Source: an uncultured Spirochaetia bacterium (GTDB taxonomy: Bacteria; Spirochaetota; Spirochaetia; SZUA-6; Bin103). From it: DNA of 64,000 nt. The DNA lies in the NCBI GenBank assembly GCA_958296075.1, contig CATQHW010000001.1, forward strand, positions 682,001 through 746,000. Direction: 5' to 3'. The translations under genes and the position numbers were made by a program. Numbering within the stretch: the first letter of the stretch is position 1; every line of letters begins with the position of its first letter. Under the pieces are notes generated by a model. The model did no database searches, was not told the origin of the DNA, and worked only from the letters and a program-made list of their open reading frames with translations. Positions 1 to 8,425 of this stretch are shown in pieces.

Positions 1-1199
1 GGCTCCTGCAGGCGGTGCTGGACCCCTCGTTCTTTCTGCCGCTCCCTGGCAGAGAGCGGTTGGCGCAGGACCTCGATGAGCGCCTGGAGGGCCGGCGGGA
101 TGTGGCGGAGCGGGGCGAGCAGGTGACCGCCTGGGCCGGCGACCGCCGGTTCCAGGTCGGCGTCCAGGCGCTGCAGAATCTCGTGACGGTGGACGAGGCG
201 TCGACCTCCCTGTCGGACGTCGCCGCCGTGGTCATCGACGTCCTGTTCCGCGATGCGATCGCCCGGTTGCAGGAGCGTCACGGGCCGGTGCCGGGCGGCG
301 GCTGCGCGGTCGTTGCCCTGGGCAAGCTCGGGGCCGCCGAAATGACCTTCGAGTCCGACCTGGACCTGCTGTTCGTCGCCGACCCCGGTGTCGCCGACCC
401 CGGTGTCGCTGGCCTCGGGCCGGCCGGGCAGACCGCCGGCCCGCAGCCGATCGACGCGCGGAGCTTCTACCGGCGTGCGGCCGGAGAGCTCGTCGCCCAC
501 CTGCGGAGCCGCTCGACGTACGGCCGGCTCTATGAGGTTGACGAGCACCGGCGCCCCTTCGTCGACGGCGAGCCGGCCGTGATCACCGTCGACGAGTTCC
601 GCGATCGCTACGCCGCCGCGCCGGCCCCGGAACTGATGGCGCTGACGCGGGCCGGCGTGCTGTGCGGAGATGCGGCCACGGCCGAAGCGGTCACGGCGGT
701 GATCAGAGAAGCGCTCGCCCGCTCCCGAGATCCTGGACCGTTGCTGCAGGACGTGGCCAGCCGGCGAGCGGCGACGGCCGCCGCGCATCGATCCGGCGAT
801 CCGTTCGCGCTGCAGCACGTGCGCGGGGGCGTGGCGGACCTGGAGGTCTTGGCCCAATACCTGCAGCTACGGCACGCGCACGGGTCTCCGCAGGTGCTGG
901 CGAGAGCGACGGCGGCCTGCTTCGAGGCCCTGGGCAGCGCCGGGATACTGCCGGAAGACGAGGCGCGTCTGCTCGCCGCGGCGGTGCGGATGCAGCGCAC
1001 GCTGCAGGCGATGCTCCGCCTGACGTGGAGCCGCGACGCGCCGGTGAGCGACGCCCCGGCAACGTTGCGCCTGAAGTTGGCGGCCGCCCTCGAATGCGAC
1101 GGGTTCGAGGCGCTTGAGGAGAAGCTGCGGCGGACGCAGGAGGCGGCGTTCGCGGTCGTTCAGCGCCGCATCGGCTCACCGGTGGCCCCGGCGGTCTGA
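1..1199 (+). CDS. glnE: Glutamine synthetase adenylyltransferase-type protein, C-terminal part (cut by window edge)
   Basis: The reading frame is open from the left edge, so the N-terminus lies outside the window; a GTG at 15 is unlikely to be the real start. The nucleotidyltransferase signature G-K-L-G begins at base 321 and is followed by S-D-L-D-L near 351-369, as in both catalytic halves of GlnE. Downstream come a G-R-L-Y-E-V-D stretch, an alternating A-L-T-R-A segment and a helical C-terminus with V-x-D-L-E-x-L-x-Q-Y, which match the C-terminal adenylylating domain. In GlnE this domain transfers AMP to glutamine synthetase when nitrogen is plentiful. Only the last ~400 residues are visible, so it is not possible to say whether the N-terminal de-adenylylating half exists. 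The end overlaps the convergent oxidoreductase gene by 40 bases. Confidence 0.8.
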   Translation, partial: LLQAVLDPSFFLPLPGRERLAQDLDERLEGRRDVAERGEQVTAWAGDRRFQVGVQALQNLVTVDEASTSLSDVAAVVIDVLFRDAIARLQERHGPVPGGGCAVVALGKLGAAEMTFESDLDLLFVADPGVADPGVAGLGPAGQTAGPQPIDARSFYRRAAGELVAHLRSRSTYGRLYEVDEHRRPFVDGEPAVITVDEFRDRYAAAPAPELMALTRAGVLCGDAATAEAVTAVIREALARSRDPGPLLQDVASRRAATAAAHRSGDPFALQHVRGGVADLEVLAQYLQLRHAHGSPQVLARATAACFEALGSAGILPEDEARLLAAAVRMQRTLQAMLRLTWSRDAPVSDAPATLRLKLAAALECDGFEALEEKLRRTQEAAFAVVQRRIGSPVAPAV

Positions 1200-2500
1200 C
1201 CGCCAGGGCCGCTCGCCGCCCGCTCCATGTCCCGGCGCAGATCGACGACATCGTCGGGAACCCGCAGCACCGCGTCACGGCGGCCGACCACCGCGCCGGC
1301 CGGCACCGGCCGCGTGAGCGCGGCGCCGGCAGCCAAGCCGATCGGCAGGGCGTCCGCCGCCAGGGATGCGGCGGCCGGCATCAGGCGGCCCCAGACGGTC
1401 GAGCCGCCCTCCCCGTCCAGCAACTCGCCGGCGCGGAGGTCGCGCTTGGCGACGGCGACCACGTCGGCGGCGAACCGCTCCGGGGCGCCGGTCGGCTCGC
1501 CGCGAAGCGCCACGGAGGCGATGCTGATGCCCAACTCCAGCCCGATCAGGTGCACGGGGCGGTGGAGCGCCGCGTACCGCCCGCTCCGATCGGTGGCGAT
1601 GCCGTACTCGCCGAAGCAGCGCGCCGCGTAGTCGGACGGCGCCGCGAACGTCACGTACACCCCCCAGCGCAGATCGCGCTCGACCGGACTGCCGTCGCGG
1701 TGCAGCGAAGAGACCACCTCGACGGTCCCGGCGTGCGGCAAGGCGCCGCCGTCGCCGGCCGGCTTGAGCGTCTCGGCCAGCTCGTCGCTCCCGCACGGAG
1801 GAAAGCGCAGCCCGCCGGCTGCCGGCCGCAGGCCCGCCGCGTTCGCCACCGCCGCCATCTCGATCGCCGACTTGGTGCCGTCCAGGAACGAATTGAACAT
1901 CCGGGCGTTCATGCCGCCGCGAGAGGCCCGCTCCGGGCTGATGCCGTAGCGCTGCCACACGGTCTCCGGGGTGGAGCCGTGGTAGGCCGGCAGGTACCTG
2001 GTCCCCTTGCCGGCGCACGCCACCTCGAAGCCGCAGGCGCGCGCCCAGTCGACCAGTTCCACGATCAGGGCCGGCTGATCGCCGTAGGCGAGCGAATAGA
2101 TCGTGCCGGCCTCCATCGCGCGGCGAGCCAGCAACGGGCCGGCCAGCACGTCCGCCTCCACGTTGACCATCACCACGTGCCGGCCGGCGGCGATGCAGGT
2201 CAGCGCGTGGCGCACGCCGGCGACCGGATCGCCGGTCGCCTCGACCACCACCTCGGGATCGCCGTGCCGGATCACGGTGTCTGCGTCCTCGCAGAGGCGG
2301 ATCGAGTCGATCTCCGCATCGCTCCAACCCGACCGCCGCAGCGTGGCGCGCGCCCGCTCCGGCGCCAGATCGCACACGCCCGCGATCCGCATACCGGGCG
2401 TAGTGCGCACCTGCGCCAGGAACATGGAGGCGAACTTTCCGGCGCCGATCACCGCCACGCGCACGGGATCGGACGCGCGGGTTCTCAGGAGCCGATACAT
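1160..2500 (-). CDS. NAD(P)-dependent oxidoreductase with C-terminal SAF domain (homoserine-dehydrogenase-like)
   Basis: The protein is 446 residues from the ATG at 2500. That start is preferred over an upstream in-frame ATG because the Rossmann strand V-A-V-I-G-A-G-K-F-A begins about 14 residues in. A catalytic middle region contains C-A-G-K-G-T-R-Y-L and N-S-F-L-D-G-T-K, typical of this homoserine-dehydrogenase-like family. A C-terminal SAF-type segment (A-K-R-D-L-R-A-G-E-L-L-D-G, about residues 345-358) follows. Proteins of this architecture are usually annotated as SAF-domain or FlgA-like oxidoreductases and sit in sugar-acid or carbohydrate catabolic loci; the substrate cannot be read from sequence. 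It is a single gene on the minus strand, convergent with glnE, and no Shine-Dalgarno is obvious. Confidence 0.75.
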   Translation of the reverse strand: MYRLLRTRASDPVRVAVIGAGKFASMFLAQVRTTPGMRIAGVCDLAPERARATLRRSGWSDAEIDSIRLCEDADTVIRHGDPEVVVEATGDPVAGVRHALTCIAAGRHVVMVNVEADVLAGPLLARRAMEAGTIYSLAYGDQPALIVELVDWARACGFEVACAGKGTRYLPAYHGSTPETVWQRYGISPERASRGGMNARMFNSFLDGTKSAIEMAAVANAAGLRPAAGGLRFPPCGSDELAETLKPAGDGGALPHAGTVEVVSSLHRDGSPVERDLRWGVYVTFAAPSDYAARCFGEYGIATDRSGRYAALHRPVHLIGLELGISIASVALRGEPTGAPERFAADVVAVAKRDLRAGELLDGEGGSTVWGRLMPAAASLAADALPIGLAAGAALTRPVPAGAVVGRRDAVLRVPDDVVDLRRDMERAASGPGGQTAGATGEPMRR

Positions 2501-2540
2501 GCCGCGACTACGACGCCAGCGGACGCGGCGTGTCAACGCT

Positions 2541-3175
2541 CGCTCGGTGACGCTGCATCTGCGCGAAGGGCTGAAGTGGTCCGACGGCCACCCGTTGACC
2601 ACCGAGGACGTACACTTCTGGTACGAGGACGTCTACCGGAACACGGATATCCAGCCCGGGCCGGAGCCGCTCCTCACCCCCAACGGCGTGCCCGCCCGCT
2701 TGGTCATCATCGACGACTACACGCTGCGCTGGGAGTTCGACGAGCCGTACTGGAGCTTTCCCGAGCACTTGGCCTGTCCATTCTGCGCGGTCAGCCGCCG
2801 ATTCTGGCTTCCCGGCGGCCCGGTGGCCCCGGCACACTACATGAAGCAGTTCCATCCCGATTACGCTGGCCAGGACGCCGTCGACAAGATGGCCGCGGAG
2901 GCTGAGTTGGAAAGCTGGGTGAGCCTGTACGGCAACAAGATGAACTGGGGCCTGAACCCCGATCTGCCGGTGATCACCCCGTACAAGACCGTGGAAGGCA
3001 ACGTCAACGCCAGCGCGCTGTGGAAGGTCGAGCGCAACCCGTATTTCTGGGCGGTCGACTCGGCCGGCAACCAGCTCCCCTACATCGACAGATGGGAACT
3101 GCCCAATGGTGGAAGACGGGCGATATGGTCTACCTGCAGCTGGCGGAGCGGTGGTACTGGCCCTGGGAGATGTAG
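2541..3175 (+). pseudogene. Remnant of a peptide/nickel ABC transporter solute-binding protein (family 5)
   Basis: From about 2541 the frame reads L-R-E-G-L-K-W-S-D-G-H-P-L-T and continues through V-E-R-N-P-Y-F-W and L-P-Y-I-D-R-W-E, hallmarks of SBP family 5 (DppA/OppA type). The usual ~100 N-terminal residues and signal peptide are missing. After base ~3100 the homologous frame shifts by two: frame 2 then reads A-Q-W-W-K-T-G-D-M-V-Y-L-Q-L-A-E-R-W and stops at 3173-3175, which looks like the extreme C-terminus of the same family. The ~300 central residues are therefore deleted and the join is out of frame. The remnant may have belonged to the same system as the oppD-oppF pair at 6203-8322; that link is inference. 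Confidence 0.75.
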
Positions 3176-3259
3176 CGATCGACCGTTTCACGCCGGGTTG
3201 CGCGACGCCGCCGACCCGTACGCCACCTGAGTCGATGCGCCTGAGCGCATGGCCGGCGG

Positions 3260-4081
3260 TCAGGCGGGGTTGGACGCGGACTCCGTTCCGGCGAAGCTGG
3301 GCAGCCGCTCCGTCAGTGCGCGGATCCGCGCGCCGGCGCGGCGTGCCAGCAACTGGTTGGCGCTGCGAATCTTGGGTTCGCGGCGCAGCACGACGCGGTG
3401 GCGGTCGTTCCGGGGCATGGAGACGAACTTGAGAATGATCGAGCGCCGTGGATGGACCTTGCCGTAGACCGAGTGGAACAGCCAGTTGTTGAAGAACACC
3501 ACGTCGCCCGGATCGGTCTCGATGGCGTAGGCGGGAACGTCGGCGCCGCGCTGCCCGAAGTACCTGCGGCTGCCGCCGGGCAAGGAAGCATCGTTGAACG
3601 GCAGCAGCGACTCGTGCAGCAGCGAGCGGTGGGAGCCCGGAATGATGCGCAAGGCTCCGGTATCCCTGCGCAGCGGCTCCAGATAGAGCATCACCTTGAG
3701 CCGATACGACGCCACCTGCTCCCGTATCCAGCCGCCGTCGGCGTGCCAGTCGTGGTCGGCCAGGCGGTCGTCGAAGCCCCACATCCCCTCGGAGCCGGAC
3801 CACAGCACGTCGTCGCCGAGCAGGTCGCGGACCGCCAGGTAGATGCGGTCGTCGGCTACCAGATCGGTAAGGGCCGGACTCCGTTCCACGAACGGGGACT
3901 CCCAGACCACGTCGCCGCCGCCCGGAGCATGGCCCAGGAAGCCGGCGCACACCGACTCCAACTCGCGGACGACGGAGGCGGCCTCGACGGCGCTGAGGGC
4001 GCCGCGGCGTACCACGAAGCCCAGCGCGTCGAACTGCGCGACCTCATCCGCCGTGAGAAATCGCGGCGCGCGCGTTTCCAT
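3260..4081 (-). CDS. Phytanoyl-CoA dioxygenase (PhyH) family Fe(II)/2-oxoglutarate oxygenase
   Basis: The protein has 273 residues from the ATG at 4081; an in-frame ATG at 4141 adds 20 unconserved residues. The iron triad is visible: H113-A-D115 in D-W-H-A-D-G-G, a distal His at about 203 in N-N-W-L-F-H-S-V, and an Arg at about 212-213 in P-R-R-S-I for binding 2-oxoglutarate. The family hydroxylates acyl or small metabolite substrates using O2 and 2-oxoglutarate in the cytosol; the substrate here is unknown. A GACACT hexamer lies 6 bases before the ATG, a possible leaderless start. It is divergent from the sulfatase gene. A second, distant PhyH member is at 54683-55513. Confidence 0.85.
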   Translation of the reverse strand: METRAPRFLTADEVAQFDALGFVVRRGALSAVEAASVVRELESVCAGFLGHAPGGGDVVWESPFVERSPALTDLVADDRIYLAVRDLLGDDVLWSGSEGMWGFDDRLADHDWHADGGWIREQVASYRLKVMLYLEPLRRDTGALRIIPGSHRSLLHESLLPFNDASLPGGSRRYFGQRGADVPAYAIETDPGDVVFFNNWLFHSVYGKVHPRRSIILKFVSMPRNDRHRVVLRREPKIRSANQLLARRAGARIRALTERLPSFAGTESASNPA

Positions 4082-4231
4082 GCGCGCAGTGTCGCACACG
4101 GCGCTACGAAACGGCGACCTCAGATCAGACTCCAGCATCAACCTACGCCGAGCGCGCAGCTTCGGAAGGGCGCGGACCGGCCCCTATGCCCCAACGGTGC
4201 GGCGGAGTAGGCTGGTCGCGGCACCGATCGC

Positions 4232-5680
4232 ATGTCGCTTCCGCATCCGCACCGTCCCAACCTGCTCTACATCCACTCCGATCAGCACAACCCGTACGTG
4301 ACCGGCTGCTATGGGGACCCCGTGGTGCAGACCCCCAACCTCGACGCACTGGCCCGCCGCGGCGCGATCTTCACCAACGCCTACTGCCCGTCCCCCGTCT
4401 GCGTGCCGTCGCGGATGGCGATGCTCACCGGGAAGTACCCGCACGAGATCGAGGTATGGACCAACCACCATATCCTGGGCAGCGACCATCCCACGATCGC
4501 GCACGCCATGGGCGCCGCCGGCTACCGGCCCGTCCTGATGGGGCGCATGCACGCGGTCGGCGTCGAACAGCTCCACGGCTACGCCGAGCGGCCGATCGGC
4601 GACCACGGCTCCAACCATCCCGGCGACGGCGCGGTCCCCCAGGAGACGCGCGTATCGCTCGAGTCATCGGGTGCCGGGCAGAGCGGCTACCAAGTCCACG
4701 ACGAGGACGTCACCGCAGCGAGCATCGACTTCCTCAACCGGTTCGCGGTCCGCCGGCGCGCGGGACTCACCGGCGACCCGTTCTGCCTGTCGGTCGGCTT
4801 CATGCTGCCGCACGCACCCTACGTGGCCCGCCGCGCCGACTTCGACCGGTACCGCGACCGCGTGACCCTGCCGCGCGTCCGCACGCCGTTCGACGACCGG
4901 CTGCATCCGTTCGAGGCGTGGTGGCGTTCCTGGGGCGGCATCGAGACGGTCACCGACCAGGCCATCCTGCGGACCAGGGCGGCGTACTGGGCGCTGATCG
5001 ACCGGATGGACGCGCTGATCGGCGACATCCTGGAGGCTTTGCACCGGAACGGACTCGATGACGACACGCTCATCGTCTACCACTCCGATCACGGCGACAT
5101 GGCCGGCGAGCACGACCTGTGGATGAAACGCTGCCATTACGAGGCGTCGGCGCGCATACCCGCCATCGTGTCGTGGCCCGGTGTGCTGCCCGAAGGCGTT
5201 CGGTGCCACCGCGTCATAAGCGCGCTCGACCTGAACGCCACGATGCTGGCCGCCCTGGGCGCCGATCCGCTGCCCGGCTCGCACGGCCGCAGCCTGCTCG
5301 ACCTGATCGCCGGCCGGCAGAGCGCCTGGGACGACGTCGCCTGGTGCGAGTACTGCGTGTACGAGGGCTGGACGACGCGGATGGTCCGCCGCGGGGACTG
5401 GAAGTTCGTCTACTACCACGGACACCGGCCGCAGCTCTTCAATCTCCGCGAGGACCCGGACGAGCTGGCCGACCGGAGCCGCGACCCGGCGTGCGCGGCG
5501 CTCGTCAAAGACCTGACCGCCGCGGTGCTGGCGGACTGGGACCCGGACGCCGTGGAGCGAACGATGGCCGAGCGGCGCCGCGCCACCGATCTGATCGCCC
5601 GGTGGTCACGCAAAACCGGCGCTCCGGAGCGATTCGTCTGGCCGGCTGCCGCCGGCATGGACTACCTGGAGCCGCGCTGA
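4232..5680 (+). CDS. Cys-type sulfatase (alkaline-phosphatase superfamily, type I)
   Basis: The protein is 482 residues, the normal length for a type I sulfatase. The formylglycine signature is C57-V-P-S-R61 followed by M-A-M-L-T-G-K-Y, so Cys57 would be oxidised to formylglycine by a modifying enzyme not encoded in this window. Metal and sulfate ligands include D17 in H-S-D-Q-H-N and D286-H287 in H-S-D-H-G-D. The C-terminus has the usual L-F-N-L-x-x-D-P-D-E-L-A-D segment. No signal peptide is visible, so cytosolic hydrolysis of an imported sulfate ester is likely. The substrate (sulfated glycan, choline sulfate-like or other) cannot be assigned. A TAGGCT hexamer lies 18 bases upstream of the ATG. 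Confidence 0.92.
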   Translation: MSLPHPHRPNLLYIHSDQHNPYVTGCYGDPVVQTPNLDALARRGAIFTNAYCPSPVCVPSRMAMLTGKYPHEIEVWTNHHILGSDHPTIAHAMGAAGYRPVLMGRMHAVGVEQLHGYAERPIGDHGSNHPGDGAVPQETRVSLESSGAGQSGYQVHDEDVTAASIDFLNRFAVRRRAGLTGDPFCLSVGFMLPHAPYVARRADFDRYRDRVTLPRVRTPFDDRLHPFEAWWRSWGGIETVTDQAILRTRAAYWALIDRMDALIGDILEALHRNGLDDDTLIVYHSDHGDMAGEHDLWMKRCHYEASARIPAIVSWPGVLPEGVRCHRVISALDLNATMLAALGADPLPGSHGRSLLDLIAGRQSAWDDVAWCEYCVYEGWTTRMVRRGDWKFVYYHGHRPQLFNLREDPDELADRSRDPACAALVKDLTAAVLADWDPDAVERTMAERRRATDLIARWSRKTGAPERFVWPAAAGMDYLEPR

Positions 5681-5695
5681 TCGGGCCGCGCCCCG

Positions 5696-6106
5696 CTACC
5701 CCTGGTTCCGCAGGTGCTCGCGCCACGTCTCTCTGGCCGCTTCGAGCTGCTCCATCAGAACCCTTCGCGAGTGGTCGTCGGCGAAAACCGGCGCCCGGGC
5801 GAAGTAGCGCAGCAGATCGTCGATCCCCTTGAGGGACCGCCGCCTGGCCTGCGACTCCAGCCGCGCGATGCGCCGCTCGCGCGCGGCCGGCTCCAGCCCC
5901 TGGGTCGCCTGCAGCGCCACGATCTGCTTGAAGTATGGCCGGGTCCACGCCTCCGGGACCTGCCCGGTGGTGGTGATGTATTCGGCGTGGTGATGCCGCT
6001 CGTCGATCACCTTGCCAAGGACTTTGCCGATGATCACCACGCCCCAGCGGATGCCGAGCGTGAACAGCACGACCACGGCAACGAAGGCGAGCAGGACCGG
6101 CAGCAT
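5696..6106 (-). CDS. Small membrane-anchored protein of unknown function
   Basis: The protein has 136 residues. The first ~27 residues form one hydrophobic helix (L-L-A-F-V-A-V-V-V-L-F-T-L-G-I) and would anchor it in the inner membrane. The remainder is polar, charged and helical, with a His cluster (E-R-H-H-H-A-E-Y) at about 36-43 and basic segments rich in Arg, such as E-S-Q-A-R-R-R-S. No enzymatic motif is recognised. It stands alone on the minus strand, convergent with the sulfatase (15 bases between stops) and divergent from oppD. Codon use is like its neighbours, so it is probably a real gene, but the function is unknown. Confidence 0.6.
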   Translation of the reverse strand: MLPVLLAFVAVVVLFTLGIRWGVVIIGKVLGKVIDERHHHAEYITTTGQVPEAWTRPYFKQIVALQATQGLEPAARERRIARLESQARRRSLKGIDDLLRYFARAPVFADDHSRRVLMEQLEAARETWREHLRNQG

Positions 6107-6202
6107 GCGGGAGCCCTATCATAACGCCGCGCTCGACGGCCGGCGCTGCGCCTTCCGGCGGGTTGACCAGGGTGAGCCGTCCGCGCACACTGGGGGCGTC
6201 AC

Positions 6203-7270
6203 GTGAAGTACGCCGACCGGACGCCGGTGCTGGAACTCAAGGAGCTCAGGACCCACTTCTCGCTTGATGAGGGCACGCTGAAGGCGGTCGACGGGGTCAG
6301 TCTGACCGTCCGTCAGGGCCAGACGCTCGGCATCATCGGCGAAAGCGGCTGCGGCAAGAGCGTGACGGCGCAGTCGGTCCTGCGCATCGTCCCCACGCCG
6401 GGACGCATCGTCTCCGGACAGATACTGCTGTACCGCGACGCCGAGGAGCCGGTCGACTTGGCCGACATGGACCCGTTCGGCCGATCGGTCCGCGCCATAC
6501 GCGGCAAGGAGATCTCGATGATCTTCCAGGAGCCGATGACCAGCCTGTCGCCGGTGCACACGATCGGCAATCAGATCGAGGAAGCGATCCTCCTGCACAA
6601 GACCGACGACAAGCGTGAAGCGCACACGCAGGCGGTCGACATGCTCGACAAGGTCGGCATCCCGAACCCGTCGCAGCGCATCAACGAATATCCTCACCAG
6701 CTATCCGGCGGCCTGCGCCAGCGCGCGATGATCGCCATGGCGCTCTCCTGCAATCCCACGCTGCTGATCGCCGACGAGCCGACCACCGCCCTCGACGTCA
6801 CCGTCCAGGCGCAGATACTCGATCTGATGGCCCACCTCCAGAAGGAGTTCGGCATGGCGATCCTGTACATCACCCACGATCTGGGCGTCATCGCCGAGAT
6901 CGCCGACGACGTCGCGGTGATGTATCTGGGACGCGTGGTCGAGCACGCCGCGACGAAGGAGCTGTTTCGCAACCCGCTCCATCCCTACACGCGGCTGCTG
7001 CTGAAATCGATCCCGCGCATGGGCAAGGCCGCCAAGCAACGTCTGGAGGCGATCGAGGGCACCGTGCCGATCCCGCTCGACCCGCCGCGCCAATGCGGCT
7101 TCTTCGGGCGCTGTCCCGATGCCATCGCCGGCACCTGCGATCAGGAGGTGCCGGGTCTGGTCGAGGTTTCACCCGGCCACGCGGTGCGCTGCTATCTGCA
7201 CAGCGAGCAGACCGAACCCCACACCGATACGCCGGCGCAACCCCGGCGAGCGTCAGGAGCTGCGCGATGA
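6203..7270 (+). CDS. oppD: Peptide-type ABC transporter ATP-binding protein (OppD/DppD family)
   Basis: The protein is 355 residues from a GTG start preceded by a G-rich stretch. Walker A is G46-E-S-G-C-G-K-S53, the ABC signature is L-S-G-G-L-R-Q-R at about 167-174, Walker B is L-L-I-A-D-E-P-T-T near 187-195, and the H-loop follows in Y-I-T-H-D-L-G-V. The C-terminal extension carries the Cys-containing oligopeptide/dipeptide domain (C-G-F-F-G-R-C-P), typical of OppD and DppD. It would power uptake of peptides or related solutes together with OppF. Its stop overlaps the next start as ATGA, so translation is coupled. No permease genes adjoin, which is unusual for this family. The exact substrate class is not known. 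Confidence 0.93.
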   Translation: MKYADRTPVLELKELRTHFSLDEGTLKAVDGVSLTVRQGQTLGIIGESGCGKSVTAQSVLRIVPTPGRIVSGQILLYRDAEEPVDLADMDPFGRSVRAIRGKEISMIFQEPMTSLSPVHTIGNQIEEAILLHKTDDKREAHTQAVDMLDKVGIPNPSQRINEYPHQLSGGLRQRAMIAMALSCNPTLLIADEPTTALDVTVQAQILDLMAHLQKEFGMAILYITHDLGVIAEIADDVAVMYLGRVVEHAATKELFRNPLHPYTRLLLKSIPRMGKAAKQRLEAIEGTVPIPLDPPRQCGFFGRCPDAIAGTCDQEVPGLVEVSPGHAVRCYLHSEQTEPHTDTPAQPRRASGAAR

Positions 7271-8322
7271 GCGATACCGACGACCGCCGCGGCAGTCCGG
7301 AGGCGGCGAACGGCGCCCGCCGGCTCCTGCAGGTCGACCAACTGCGCAAGTACTTTCCGATCGAGAAGGGGTTTCTGCGCCGCGTCACCGGTCACGTCAA
7401 GGCGGTCGACCGGATCAATCTCTTCATCAACGAGGGGGAGACGCTCGGCTTGGTGGGCGAATCCGGGTGCGGCAAGACGACTCTGGGCCGGTGCATCCTG
7501 CGCGCCATCGAGCCGACCGACGGCTCGATCAATTTCCAGTTCCAGACCTCCGACGCGCCGGTCGACATCACCAAGCTCGACAAGAATCGTCTCCGGCAGA
7601 TCCGCCGCCACATGCAGATGGTCTTCCAGGACCCGTACTCGTCACTGGACCCGCGCATGACCGTGCTCGACATCGTCGCCGAGCCGCTGGTCGCCAACAG
7701 CCTGGCGCGCGGCCGGGAGCTGGAGGATCGGGTCAAGGAGCTCGTGCGCATCGTCGGCCTGGAGGTCAAGCACCTCAAGCGCTATCCGCACGCCTTCTCC
7801 GGCGGCCAGCGCCAGCGTATCGGCATCGCCCGGGCGCTCGCGCCACAGCCGGAGTTCATCGTCTGCGATGAGGCCGTGTCGGCGCTCGACGTCTCCATCC
7901 AGGCGCAGATACTCAACCTCTTGGAGGACCTGCAGGCGGAGTTCAATCTCACCTATCTGTTCATCGCCCACGACCTCAGCGTCATCGAGCACATCTCCGA
8001 CCGGGTGGGCGTGATGTATGTCGGCAAGATGGTGGAGCTGGCTGAGACCGACGAGCTGTTCGGCAACCCCAAGCATCCGTACACGGAAGCGCTGCTGTCG
8101 GCCGTGCCGCAACCGGACCCGGAGACGCACATGGACCGCATCATCCTGCCGGGAGAGGTGGCCAATCCCGCCGATCCGCCGTCCGGGTGCTACTTCCACC
8201 CCCGCTGCCTGTACGCCAAGGAGACCTGCCGTACCGTGGAGCCGGCCTGGGAGGAGGTGGCGCCCAACCACTTCGCCGCCTGCCATTTCGCCAAGGAACT
8301 GACCCTCAAGGGCGTCCAGTAA
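7267..8322 (+). CDS. oppF: Peptide-type ABC transporter ATP-binding protein (OppF/DppF family)
   Basis: The ATG at 7267 overlaps the oppD stop by four bases and gives 351 residues; a longer upstream reading in the same frame runs antisense-free over oppD and is rejected. Walker [10 protein letters not shown], the Q-loop region [12 protein letters not shown], the signature F-S-G-G-Q-R-Q-R, Walker [13 protein letters not shown] and the H-loop F-I-A-H-D-L-S-V are all intact. The C-terminal Cys-rich dipeptide domain contains F-H-P-R-C and T-C-R-T-V-E. It forms the second ATPase of a heterodimer with OppD. A strong hairpin follows 35 bases after the stop. Confidence 0.93.
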   Translation: MSDTDDRRGSPEAANGARRLLQVDQLRKYFPIEKGFLRRVTGHVKAVDRINLFINEGETLGLVGESGCGKTTLGRCILRAIEPTDGSINFQFQTSDAPVDITKLDKNRLRQIRRHMQMVFQDPYSSLDPRMTVLDIVAEPLVANSLARGRELEDRVKELVRIVGLEVKHLKRYPHAFSGGQRQRIGIARALAPQPEFIVCDEAVSALDVSIQAQILNLLEDLQAEFNLTYLFIAHDLSVIEHISDRVGVMYVGKMVELAETDELFGNPKHPYTEALLSAVPQPDPETHMDRIILPGEVANPADPPSGCYFHPRCLYAKETCRTVEPAWEEVAPNHFAACHFAKELTLKGVQ

Positions 8323-8357
8323 AGCGCGCTTCCAGGAAAACTCCCTCTACGTAGACG

Positions 8358-8387
8358 AAGAGAGCGGCGATAACTCGCCGCTCTCTT
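8358..8387 (+). terminator. Rho-independent-like hairpin after oppDF
   Basis: A perfect 13-bp stem (8358-8370 with 8375-8387) closes over the loop TAAC. The stem core is AGAGCGGCGA/TCGCCGCTCT and the 3' side runs into CTTGTT. The T-tract is short, but the stem is long and sits between the ends of two convergent genes, oppF and the solute-binding protein, so it may stop transcription from both sides. Confidence 0.8.
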
Positions 8388-8425
8388 GTTCATCGACCAG
8401 CGGTCGCAGGGACCGGTACGGAGCG

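Noticed and set aside
703-1278. Antisense open frames over the adenylyltransferase and most other genes
   Set aside because: They are common at this GC content, Arg/Ala/Pro-rich, and shadow genes with clear domains.
2103-3230. A 375-residue open frame on the plus strand
   Set aside because: Its first ~130 codons are antisense to the SAF oxidoreductase; only the part after 2541 resembles a protein and this is a decayed gene.
7093-7266. Longer N-terminus for OppF
   Set aside because: It lies inside oppD in another frame; the ATG at 7267 with an ATGA overlap gives the family's normal start.
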